Assembly (NCBI GenBank): GCA_031425695.1
Contig: JANPJV010000222.1
Location: forward strand, 1-34,049
Source: JANPJV01 sp031425695
Lineage (GTDB): Bacteria; Pseudomonadota; Gammaproteobacteria; Xanthomonadales; SZUA-5
Direction of reading: 5' to 3'
Length of the DNA: 34,049 bases
Below, in pieces: positions 23,394 to 30,607 of the stretch. The translations under genes were made by a program, and so were the position numbers. The notes under the pieces were generated by a model. It saw only the letters and a list, made by a program, of their open reading frames with translations. It was not told the DNA's origin and searched no databases. The first letter of the stretch is position 1, and each line of letters opens with the position of its first letter.

Positions 23394-23589
23394 CAGCCGG
23401 AGCGACTGCCAACCTATCAGTGTCGAAAAAACTTTACAACGGAGTGCGTTTTTCGGGAGAAATTGACCGATTGCTGATGCAGTGTCTAATATTTTGCATC
23501 AGAGGCGCGTTCGGCGATTGACGTTAAACGCGATCAGATGCGAGTTCCCGCTGTTGCTGCCAACAAACAACAACCAACAACCAGACCAG
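23394..23589. promoter_or_regulatory. puuR promoter, operator candidate and CAAC-rich leader
   Basis: No gene is seen here. TTGACC (23463-23468) and TAATAT (23487-23492) are 18 bases apart on the plus strand, a good sigma-70 promoter for puuR. The -10 is framed by the inverted repeat TGATGCA (23475-23481) and TGCATCA (23495-23501), a likely operator. Upstream, CGAAAAA (23424-23430) pairs with TTTTTCG (23449-23455). The leader just before puuR (23560-23586) is CAAC-rich, and a similar stretch (reverse strand, 23250-23277) precedes speB. Confidence 0.6.
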
Positions 23590-24138
23590 ATGGATATCGG
23601 CCTCCGACTGCAAGGCGTCCGCAAGGGCAAGGGCTTGAGCCAGCGCGAGCTGGCCAAGCGCGTCGGCGTCACCAACAGCACCATCTCGCTGATCGAGCAG
23701 AACAAGGTTTCGCCATCGATCAGTTCACTGAAGAAGGTGCTCGATGGCATCCCGATCACGCTGGCAGAATTCTTCACGACGGAGGGCGGGGACGCCGAGG
23801 ACGGTCCCTTCTTCAGCGCCGCGCAGCTTCCGGACCTGGGCAACAACGGCATCCACTATTTCCTGGTCGGGCGCCATGATCGGCGCCGGCGGCAGATGTG
23901 CATCCTGCGCGAACTGATGCCGGCTGGCAGCGACACCGGTTGCGAAATGCTGTCGCATGAAGGCGAGGAGGGAGGGGTCATCATCAGTGGTCAGGTCGAG
24001 ATCACCATCGGCGACCAGGTGCGTGTCCTCGGCCCCGGCGACGCCTACTATTTCGAAAGCCGCCAGCCGCATCGCTTCCGCAATGTGGGCGAAGGCGTGG
24101 CCGAGCTTGTCAGCGCCAGCACGCCGCCGACGTTCTAG
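23590..24138 (+). CDS. puuR: PuuR-like transcriptional regulator (HTH-cupin)
   Basis: The ATG at 23590 gives 182 residues, close to E. coli PuuR (185). Residues about 4-62 are an XRE-type helix-turn-helix (LRLQGVRKGKGLSQRELAKRVGVTNSTISLIEQNKVSPSISSLKKVL), and residues about 105-175 a cupin_2 sensor domain (GEEGGVIISGQVEITIGDQVRVLGPGDAYYFESRQPHRFRN). This is the layout of the putrescine-responsive repressor of the puu genes. A longer frame back to 23482 would start inside the promoter and is rejected. Located between agmatinase and puuC, it very likely controls the surrounding genes and itself; the E. coli PuuR box sequence is not recognisable here. Confidence 0.9.
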   Translation: MDIGLRLQGVRKGKGLSQRELAKRVGVTNSTISLIEQNKVSPSISSLKKVLDGIPITLAEFFTTEGGDAEDGPFFSAAQLPDLGNNGIHYFLVGRHDRRRRQMCILRELMPAGSDTGCEMLSHEGEEGGVIISGQVEITIGDQVRVLGPGDAYYFESRQPHRFRNVGEGVAELVSASTPPTF

Positions 24139-24161
24139 TGTTGCGGTGTCGGTAGTTTTTC

Positions 24162-24301
24162 GTAGGTCACGTTGCGCCCGCGAGGCGATGGCATGTGCGG
24201 GGCCAGTGAACGGGCGCTACGCGACGTTGCCGCAATGTCACGTAGCGCTCGATCGTCGCGACCGCCCGCACCACAACCAACGCGGGCGCAACGTGACCTA
24301 C
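24162..24301. repeat. Palindromic repeat B2
   Basis: Outer arms GTAGGTCACGTTGCGCCCGC (24162-24181) and its inverse (24282-24301). Inner arms CGGGCGCTACGCGAC (24211-24225) and GTCACGTAGCGCTCG (24237-24251). It lies between puuR and puuC, starting 23 bases after the puuR stop. Confidence 0.88.
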
Positions 24302-24341
24302 ATCGGATAATCCGCACAACATCTACCTCCGGAGATCCCAA

Positions 24342-25829
24342 ATGACCCTCGAACAATGGATCGCCCGCGCTGCCGCCGCGCGCATTCCCAACCAGGCCTT
24401 CATCGACGGCCGCCAGGTCGCGGCGGCGTCCGGTGAGAGCTTCGATTGCATCAGTCCGATCGATGGCAAGGTGCTGGCGCAGGTGGCTGCGTGCGGAAAT
24501 GAGGACGTGGAGCGAGCGGTCGTTTCTGCGCGCCGAGCTTTCGAGTCCGGAAGCTGGTCGGCGCAGACGCCGGTCCAGCGCAAGCGCGTGCTGCAGCGCT
24601 TTGCGCAGCTCATGGCCGAGCATGGCGAGGAACTGGCGCTGCTGGAAACGCTCGACATGGGCAAGCCGATCAGCGACGCGATCGCAGTGGATGTGTCGGC
24701 CAGCGTGCGCTGCATGAACTGGACCGCAGAGGCGATCGACAAGGTCTACGGCGAAGTGGCGCCGACGGGTCCCGATGAGCTGGGGCTGATCACCCGCGAG
24801 CCGCTCGGCGTGATCGCCGCGATCGTGCCCTGGAACTTCCCACTGCTGATGGCGACCTGGAAGATCGCACCCGCGCTGGCATGCGGTAACTCCGTCATCC
24901 TGAAGCCGTCGGAAAAGTCGCCGCTGACCGCATTGCGCCTGGCCGAGCTGGCCATCGAAGCCGGCCTCCCCGAGGGCGTACTCAACGTGCTGCCGGGCTT
25001 CGGCAAGACGGCGGGCGAGCCGCTGGCGCTGCACATGGATGTCGATGGCCTGGTCTTCACCGGCTCCACCGCCATCGGCAAGCACCTGCTCGGCTGCGCC
25101 GCGCGCTCGAACATGAAACGCGCCTACATGGAGTGCGGCGGCAAGAGCCCCAACATCGTCTTCGCCGATGCGCCGAGCCTGGAGCAGGCCGCACAGGCGG
25201 CCGCTTCGGGCATTTTCTACAACCAGGGCGAGGTCTGTACCGCGGCCTCCCGGTTGCTGGTGGAGCGCAGCGTCCAGGACGAGTTCGTCGCGATGGTGAT
25301 CGAGGCCGGCAAGGCCATGCAGCCACGCCACCCGCTCGACCCTGGCGCGCCGATGGGCGCGATGGTCGACGACCTGCAGATGCAGCGCGTGCTCGGCTAC
25401 ATCGGCCAGGGCCGCGAGCAGGGCGCACGCCTGCGCCTGGGCGGCGAGCGTGCCTTGACCGAAACCGGCGGCTATTACATCCAGCCGACGATCTTCGACC
25501 AGGTCGAGCCGCAGATGAGCATTGCCCGCGAGGAGATCTTCGGGCCGGTGCTCTCGGTCATGGGCTTCGATGGCGAGGCCGAGGGCCTGAAGATAGCCAA
25601 CGATTCACCCTACGGCCTGGCCGCCGGCGTGTGGACGCGCGACATCACCAAGGCCCACCGCATGGCCCGCAAACTGCGCGCCGGCAGCGTCTGGGTCAAC
25701 TACTGGGACGGCGGCGACATGACCGCGCCCTTCGGCGGCTACAAGCAGTCCGGCAACGGGCGCGACAAATCGCTGCACGCCTTCGAGAAGTACACCGAGG
25801 TCAAGGCAACCTGGATCAATCTGGCGTAG
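24342..25829 (+). CDS. puuC: Gamma-glutamyl-gamma-aminobutyraldehyde dehydrogenase PuuC
   Basis: NAD(P)-dependent aldehyde dehydrogenase of 495 residues that oxidises gamma-glutamyl-aminobutyraldehyde to gamma-glutamyl-GABA; it would also handle the 4-aminobutanal made by the aminotransferase. The catalytic Cys299 lies in NQGEVCTAASRLLVE and the general base Glu264 in YMECGGKSPNIV; VPWNFPLLMATWKIAPALACGNSV and FTGSTAIGK are NAD-binding elements. Length and motifs match E. coli PuuC (495). A GGAG lies 8-9 bases before the ATG. Its TAG stop (25827-25829) is the TAG of the GTAGGTCACGTTG arm of a degenerate repeat, so repeat and gene end overlap. Confidence 0.93.
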   Translation: MTLEQWIARAAAARIPNQAFIDGRQVAAASGESFDCISPIDGKVLAQVAACGNEDVERAVVSARRAFESGSWSAQTPVQRKRVLQRFAQLMAEHGEELALLETLDMGKPISDAIAVDVSASVRCMNWTAEAIDKVYGEVAPTGPDELGLITREPLGVIAAIVPWNFPLLMATWKIAPALACGNSVILKPSEKSPLTALRLAELAIEAGLPEGVLNVLPGFGKTAGEPLALHMDVDGLVFTGSTAIGKHLLGCAARSNMKRAYMECGGKSPNIVFADAPSLEQAAQAAASGIFYNQGEVCTAASRLLVERSVQDEFVAMVIEAGKAMQPRHPLDPGAPMGAMVDDLQMQRVLGYIGQGREQGARLRLGGERALTETGGYYIQPTIFDQVEPQMSIAREEIFGPVLSVMGFDGEAEGLKIANDSPYGLAAGVWTRDITKAHRMARKLRAGSVWVNYWDGGDMTAPFGGYKQSGNGRDKSLHAFEKYTEVKATWINLA

Positions 25830-25873
25830 GTCACGTTGATCTGACGCTACGTTGACGATTCGCGGGCTCTGAC
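25826..25873. repeat. Degenerate left half of a B element
   Basis: GTAGGTCACGTTG (25826-25838) followed by GACGCTACGTTGAC, a decayed form of the B inner arm. It overlaps the puuC stop codon and adjoins intact B3. Confidence 0.6.
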
Positions 25874-26012
25874 GTAGGTCACGTTGCGCCCGCCCGACGC
25901 TCCGGTTGGCGCGCATCTGGATTGGGCGCTACGTGACAATGCGCGCACCGTCACGTAGCGCCCGAACCCCGGTTCGCAAACCGCAGCTGTTCGCGGGCGC
26001 AACGTGACCTAC
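25874..26012. repeat. Palindromic repeat B3
   Basis: Outer arms GTAGGTCACGTTGCGCCCGC (25874-25893) and its inverse (25993-26012); inner arms GGGCGCTACGTGAC (25924-25937) and GTCACGTAGCGCCC (25950-25963), both perfect. The outer pairing extends to 28 bp (25866-25893 with 25993-26020). It lies between convergent puuC and the MBL-fold gene. Confidence 0.9.
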
Positions 26013-26095
26013 GTCAGAGCGTGCGCCGTCATGTAACGCCGAAACGCGGTTCACACGTCTCACCTGTTCGCGGGCGCAACGCGATCTTCGTCGGT
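26013..26095. repeat. Diverged right half of a second B unit next to B3
   Basis: GTCATGTAACGCC, then a CGCGGTTC stretch, then CTGTTCGCGGGCGCAAC followed by a decayed end (GCGATCTTCG). Even the loop resembles the B3 right half (CGGTTCGCAAACC, CTGTTCGCGGGCGCAAC), so this looks like a diverged tandem copy of that half. The MBL gene stop and last dozen codons lie inside it. Confidence 0.65.
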
Positions 26096-27055
26096 GCCGC
26101 CCAGCGACTCGCTCTGCATCTCCAGATAGACGCTGTAGGCATTGCGCCTGTTCGCCTCCTTGAAGGTCGGCAGGGAGGCGAAGCGGCTCCAGTCGGTGGC
26201 GGCGTAGGCAGCGTCGAATTCGGTGAGCTGCTCGACCGCAGCGCCCATCTGCGTACGCAGGAATTTAAGGTACTCGGCGGTCAGCGTGAGGTCTGCTGCG
26301 GGTGAGCAAGAGACCGAGCCATGGCCGGGCACGATGCAGTCCGGGTCGAGCGCGCGGATCGCCTCGATGGCAACGAGCCAGCCGCGCGTGTTGGCGTCGA
26401 CGACGAAGGGCAGGCGGCCGTTGAAGAAGAGATCGCCGGCGAACAGGATAGATTTTTCCTTGGTGTCGACCAGCAGCATGAGGTCGTCCGGCGCGTGCGC
26501 GTGCCCCGCGGAGATCACGCGGAAGCGCGTGCCACCCAGCTCGAATTGTTCGGATTGGCCGGCTTCGAGGTCAAGCCAACGATCCGCCGGCGTGAGCTTG
26601 GTTTTCTCGTCCACCCATGGCGCCAGGGTCCGCCGACGCTCGGCGAGCCTTTGTTGCGCGAAATCCGAATCGAGGTAAATGCGGCCTTCGCTACGTGCCC
26701 AGATCCGGGAACCGCCGGCCCGGAAGATCTGCAGGCCGTAGACGTGGTCGGCGTGGTAGTGACTGACAATCACCCGACGCACGAACTGATCGGTGACCTC
26801 CCAGATCGCCGCCTGCATTGAATACGCGAGGGCCGGCGTGCCAAGCGCATCGAATACCACCACGCCATCGTCGGTGACCACGAACCCGGCGTTGCTGGTG
26901 AATCCCGCGTTCGCGGAGCTGGCTTGGCCGGGGGAGCCTTGGACGTACCAGACATTTCCGGTGATGGCTTCGGCCTTGATCGGTGGCGGTTGTGCGACCC
27001 CCGCCGGGCACGCGCCGAGCAAGACTAGAATGGCGAGACAGCGGGCGTAGACCAT
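26060..27055 (-). CDS. Secreted MBL-fold metallohydrolase, SoxH-like
   Basis: Exported metallo-beta-lactamase-fold hydrolase. The ATG at 27055 gives 331 residues with a signal peptide (RCLAILVLLGACPAGVAQ); a longer frame to 27508 would overlap soxC in antisense and is rejected. Metal ligands are seen in HYHADH (residues 99-104), SAGHAHAPDD, the bridging Asp of LFAGDLFFNGRLPF and VPGHGS. It diverges from soxC with a 61-bp gap, and relatives of this kind (SoxH and the quinoprotein relay system metallohydrolases) occur beside sox or quinoprotein genes. Substrate is unknown. The C terminus (about GGTDEDRVAPANR) is encoded within a degenerate B repeat, so it is likely a recent extension. Confidence 0.78.
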   Translation of the reverse strand: MVYARCLAILVLLGACPAGVAQPPPIKAEAITGNVWYVQGSPGQASSANAGFTSNAGFVVTDDGVVVFDALGTPALAYSMQAAIWEVTDQFVRRVIVSHYHADHVYGLQIFRAGGSRIWARSEGRIYLDSDFAQQRLAERRRTLAPWVDEKTKLTPADRWLDLEAGQSEQFELGGTRFRVISAGHAHAPDDLMLLVDTKEKSILFAGDLFFNGRLPFVVDANTRGWLVAIEAIRALDPDCIVPGHGSVSCSPAADLTLTAEYLKFLRTQMGAAVEQLTEFDAAYAATDWSRFASLPTFKEANRRNAYSVYLEMQSESLGGTDEDRVAPANR

Positions 27056-27116
27056 GAGGCGACATGCAGACCGGGGCGGACGTGGACTCACATCGTAGCG
27101 AACCCGGACGCAGCCG

Positions 27117-28478
27117 ATGAGCCCGATTGAGGCTCCCGCTGGCCGTTTGCTGCTCGCGCCGGAATCGTTTCTGGACGCGTCCTTCGTCGAAACGGTCGCG
27201 CGCGAGGGCTTCAATGAGGAACGCCGCAGCTGGATGCGCCGGGCCTTTGCCGCGGCCACGGCTACGCTCGCAGGCGCAACGCTGGCCGAGCGTGCGCTGG
27301 CTGCCAGTCCGGCAGGCGATCCCGACATCCTGACACTCCCAGCCTGGTCGACCGCGCTCGGGTTCCCGGTCGCGCATCGCCCATACGGAATGCCGGCGAA
27401 ATCCGAATCGAACCTGCAGCGCCGCCAGAGCCCGGGCCTCACCAGCGTCGCGCAATCGTCAGTGGCGTTCACTCCGTTACAGGGCATGTTCGGAATGATC
27501 ACCGCCACGGGGCTGCACTTCGAACGCCATCACCAGGGCTGGGTTGAGATTGATCCCGTCCGACATCGCCTGATGGTCAACGGGCTGGTCCGCCAAGCCA
27601 GGGTCTACACGGTCGACGACCTGCTGCGGCTGCCTTCGGTTTCGCGCATCCATTTCATCGAATGCGGCGCGAACACGGCGATGGAATGGGGCAACGTGGC
27701 GGTACCGACGGTGCAGTACACGCACGGCATGCTGTCGGCGAGTGAGTACACCGGCGTGTTGCTGGCGACCCTGCTGGACGACTGCGGCGTCGATCGCAAG
27801 CGTGCGCGCTGTGTGCTCGCCGAGGGCGCGGACGGTTCGAGCCTGACGCGCACCATCGACATCGACCGCGCGCTCGACGACGTGATCGTCGCCTATGCCG
27901 CCAACGGCGAAATGCTGCGGCCCGAGAACGGCTATCCGCTGCGTCTGGTGGTGCCGGGCGTGCAGGGCGTGTCCTGGGTCAAATGGCTGCGGCGCATCGA
28001 GGTCGGTGACCAGCGCTATGCGACCAAGGACGAGGCGCTCGGCTACGTGGATCTGTTGCCGGATGGCACGCACCGGCAGTATTCGTCGATCCAGGAAGCC
28101 AAGTCGGTGATCACGTCGCCGTCGGGCGGCCAGACGCTGCTCGCGACAGGTCATTACAACGTCACCGGCCTCGCCTGGTCAGGTCGCGGCAAGGTGCGCC
28201 GGGTGGATGTGTCCTTCGACGGCGGCGACAACTGGCAAACGGCTCGCCTGGAGTCGCCGATCCTGACCAAGGCGTTGACCCGCTTCAACTTGTCGTGGAT
28301 CTGGGACGGCAGCCCCGCAATCCTGCAGAGCCGGGTCATGGACGAGACCGGCTTCGTACAGCCGACCTATGCGCAACTGCGCGCGGCTCGCGGAACGCGC
28401 TCGATCTATCACAACAACGCGATCCAGTCTTGGCAGGTAGCGGCGAGCGGTGAGGTCAGCAATGTGCAGGTGGGCTAG
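27117..28478 (+). CDS. soxC: Sulfane dehydrogenase molybdopterin subunit SoxC
   Basis: Molybdenum subunit of the SoxCD sulfane dehydrogenase, which removes six electrons from the SoxY-bound sulfane sulfur. The 453 residues include a twin-arginine-type export region (ERRSWMRRAFAAATATLAGATLAERALA, about 40-65), the sulfite-oxidase fold with the molybdenum-coordinating Cys183 in HFIECGANTAMEWG, and a C-terminal dimerisation domain (KVRRVDVSFDGGDNWQTARLE). The residues LTSVAQSSVAFTPLQGMFGMITATGLHFERHH are typical of SoxC rather than SorA. The stop lies downstream of the soxD start, so the two genes overlap. Confidence 0.93.
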   Translation: MSPIEAPAGRLLLAPESFLDASFVETVAREGFNEERRSWMRRAFAAATATLAGATLAERALAASPAGDPDILTLPAWSTALGFPVAHRPYGMPAKSESNLQRRQSPGLTSVAQSSVAFTPLQGMFGMITATGLHFERHHQGWVEIDPVRHRLMVNGLVRQARVYTVDDLLRLPSVSRIHFIECGANTAMEWGNVAVPTVQYTHGMLSASEYTGVLLATLLDDCGVDRKRARCVLAEGADGSSLTRTIDIDRALDDVIVAYAANGEMLRPENGYPLRLVVPGVQGVSWVKWLRRIEVGDQRYATKDEALGYVDLLPDGTHRQYSSIQEAKSVITSPSGGQTLLATGHYNVTGLAWSGRGKVRRVDVSFDGGDNWQTARLESPILTKALTRFNLSWIWDGSPAILQSRVMDETGFVQPTYAQLRAARGTRSIYHNNAIQSWQVAASGEVSNVQVG

Positions 28479-29454
28479 CGCACTGCTGTTGTTGCTGGCG
28501 CTCGATGCGAGTGCGGCGCGCTACGTGGGCGTGGGTCGCCCGGCCACCGAGGCTGAAGTGCGCGCCTGGGATATCGACGTGCGTCCCGACTTCTCCGGTC
28601 TGCCGGCGGGCGAGGGCAGCGTGAGTGACGGTGAGATGCTCTGGATCGCGAAGTGCACGTCCTGCCATGGCGACTTCGGCGATGCCAGCCACGTCTTCCC
28701 GGCGTTGGTCGGCAACACCACGGCCGAGGACATTGCGGGTGGCCGTGTCGCGGCGCTGCGCGATCCGGGTCGTACGCGCTCGATGATGATGAAACTGGCG
28801 ACGCTCTCGACCCTGTGGGATTACATCCATCGCGCGATGCCCTGGGACGCGCCGAAATCGCTCAGAGCGGATGAGGTGTACGCGCTCACGGCTTATCTGT
28901 TGAATCTTGCAGATATCGTCCCGGCTGACTTCGTGCTATCGAACAAGAACATCGCAACCGTCCAGGCGCGCATGCCCAATCGCGAGGGCATGACCGATGA
29001 GCATGGGCTGTGGAAGGTCGACGGCAAATCCGACACGCGCAACCGCGCGTGCATGCAGGACTGTCTCGAAAAGGAGGCGACGGTGCTGTCGAGCCTCCCG
29101 GAGTTCGCCAAGGGCGCACATGGCGAATTGCAGAAGCAGCATCGCGAATACGGGGCGATTCGCGGAACGCGCACCCTGCCCGACGCGATCGCTGCAGTGA
29201 ATCCTCAGGATCTGCTGGAAGCCAACCGCTGTCTCAGTTGCCACGGGATGACGGACAAGATCATCGGGCCCGGCTTTGCACAGATCGCGACGAAGTATCA
29301 GTCGCGGACTGATGCGATCGACTACCTCAAGGACCGGATCCGAAACGGCGGCCGTGGCGTCTGGGGAGAGGTCGCGATGCCTGCGGTGCCGCAGATATCG
29401 GACGCAGACTTGGATACCATCACCCGGTGGTTGGGTGACGGGGCGCCGCATTGA
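28462..29454 (+). CDS. soxD: Diheme cytochrome c subunit SoxD
   Basis: Cytochrome partner of SoxC, accepting its electrons in the periplasm. The ATG at 28462, with GAGG 6 bases upstream and overlapping soxC by 17 bases, gives 330 residues; a GTG four codons earlier is the alternative. It has a signal peptide (CRWASALLLLLALDASAARYVG) and two heme-attachment sites, CTSCH at 65-69 and CLSCH at 257-261, each with a following cytochrome c domain (HRAMPWDAPKSLRADEVYALTAYLLNL for the first). This two-domain layout is that of SoxD. Confidence 0.93.
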   Translation: MCRWASALLLLLALDASAARYVGVGRPATEAEVRAWDIDVRPDFSGLPAGEGSVSDGEMLWIAKCTSCHGDFGDASHVFPALVGNTTAEDIAGGRVAALRDPGRTRSMMMKLATLSTLWDYIHRAMPWDAPKSLRADEVYALTAYLLNLADIVPADFVLSNKNIATVQARMPNREGMTDEHGLWKVDGKSDTRNRACMQDCLEKEATVLSSLPEFAKGAHGELQKQHREYGAIRGTRTLPDAIAAVNPQDLLEANRCLSCHGMTDKIIGPGFAQIATKYQSRTDAIDYLKDRIRNGGRGVWGEVAMPAVPQISDADLDTITRWLGDGAPH

Positions 29455-29456
29455 AC

Positions 29457-29614
29457 GTAGGTCATGTTGCGCCCGCAAATCATATGTCGGGGCGGCGCCG
29501 GATTTCGGGCGCTACGTGACAGGCTTGCGAGACATGGGGTTCGTCGTGTCGTCACGTAGCACCTGATCACCGCTGTCGTCGCACCCAACTCTGCGCGGGT
29601 GCAACGTGACCTAC
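29457..29614. repeat. Palindromic repeat B4 within the sox run
   Basis: Left outer arm GTAGGTCATGTTGCGCCCGC (29457-29476) carries the T of the A family in place of the usual C. Right outer arm GCGGGTGCAACGTGACCTAC (29595-29614). Inner arms CGGGCGCTACGTGAC (29506-29520) and GTCACGTAGCACCTG (29551-29565). It begins 2 bases after the soxD stop and ends 27 bases before the soxY ATG. Confidence 0.88.
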
Positions 29615-29640
29615 GAAAACAGACCTACTTCGGAGCAAGC

Positions 29641-30090
29641 ATGCATTTCCCCCGCCGATCTTTCCTTACCCTGCTGACGCTTGGCGCGGCTGCGGCGTTG
29701 TGGCCGCTGCGCGCGCTGGCTGCATGGGTACGCCCGGATGCGGCCTTTGCCGCCAAGACGCTCGACGAAATTTACGCAGGTCTCGGCGGCACGCCCGAAC
29801 CCAGCAGCGAGATCACTTTTCTATCGCCGGAGATTGCTGAAAACGGCGCAGTGGTTCCGGTCAACATCACCAGCAAGATCGCGGGTACCGATCAGATCGC
29901 CATCCTGGTGGAGATGAATCCCAATCCGCTGGCGGCCGTCTTTAATTTTCCGGAAGGCACCGACACCGCCGTGCAGACCCGCGTCAAGGTCGCCCAGACC
30001 TGCAAGCTGCATGCGCTCGTACGCGCGAATGGCAAGTGGTACAGCACGTCGCGAGAGACCAAGGTCACGCTCGGTGGGTGCGGGGGCTAG
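29641..30090 (+). CDS. soxY: Sulfur carrier protein SoxY
   Basis: SoxY carries the growing sulfur intermediates on a C-terminal cysteine. The ATG at 29641, with GGAG at 29632-29635, gives 149 residues; the longer reading frame from 29599 starts inside repeat B4 and is rejected. A twin-arginine signal is seen (FPRRSFLTLLTLGAAAALWP), and the product ends in the swinging-arm motif GGCGG (145-149, carrier Cys147). SoxY is exported as a complex with SoxZ, which lacks its own signal. The soxY-soxZ spacer is enlarged by repeat C2. Confidence 0.95.
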   Translation: MHFPRRSFLTLLTLGAAAALWPLRALAAWVRPDAAFAAKTLDEIYAGLGGTPEPSSEITFLSPEIAENGAVVPVNITSKIAGTDQIAILVEMNPNPLAAVFNFPEGTDTAVQTRVKVAQTCKLHALVRANGKWYSTSRETKVTLGGCGG

Positions 30091-30095
30091 CTCAT

Positions 30096-30214
30096 GGCTC
30101 CCCTCTCCCATGCTCTTAGGGAGAGGGGTCGGGGGAGAGGGCCGCTTTTTCTCCAGAAGAGCGAAAGGCCCCTCTCCCCCAACCCCTCTCCGTAGAAGGA
30201 TGGGCGAGGGGAGC
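30096..30214 (+). repeat. Repeat C2 between soxY and soxZ
   Basis: Starts GGCTCCCCTCTCCC six bases after the soxY stop and ends GAGGGGAGC; inner arms are GGGAGAGGGGTCGGGGGAG and CCTCTCCCCCAACCCC. Same family and orientation as C1 at 23278. The palindrome separates two genes whose products form an obligate heterodimer. Confidence 0.85.
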
Positions 30215-30263
30215 AGTCCCCGCCGTCTGGCATCCAACATCAACACCAACATAGGAGCAACCC

Positions 30264-30575
30264 ATGGCTAACCCGATGCGTATCCGCGCGACCACGACGA
30301 ACGGGGTCACGGAAGTCAAGGCGCTGATGTCGCATCCGATGGAAACCGGATTGCGCAAGGACAGCGCCGGCGTGGCGGTGCCGGCGCACTACATCCAGCA
30401 AGTGCAGGCCAAGCACAATGACAAGGTAGTGCTCGCGGCGGAATGGGGGCCGGCGGTTTCGCAGAACCCATTTCTGCAGTTCCGCTTCAACGGTGGCGCG
30501 GCCGGCGACAAGGTCAGCATCCAGTGGACCGACAGCACCGGCGACAGCCGCACGGATGAGATCGTGCTGGCTTGA
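30264..30575 (+). CDS. soxZ: SoxZ, partner of the sulfur carrier SoxY
   Basis: The 103-residue SoxZ binds SoxY and helps present it to the Sox enzymes. The product (MRIRATTTNGVTEVKALMSHPMETGLRKDSAG, FNGGAAGDKVSIQWTDSTGDSRTDE) is the immunoglobulin-like SoxZ fold with no signal peptide, as expected. Start at 30264 with AGGAG upstream of the ATG. A soxA start follows 32 bases after its stop. Confidence 0.95.
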   Translation: MANPMRIRATTTNGVTEVKALMSHPMETGLRKDSAGVAVPAHYIQQVQAKHNDKVVLAAEWGPAVSQNPFLQFRFNGGAAGDKVSIQWTDSTGDSRTDEIVLA

Positions 30576-30607
30576 ACTTGCGGCCCTATGGCGACTGGAG
30601 AAGGGCG

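Noticed and set aside
23394..23589. E. coli-type PuuR box upstream of puuR
   Set aside because: No sequence close to the AAAATATAATGAACA form was found; only a different inverted repeat is present.
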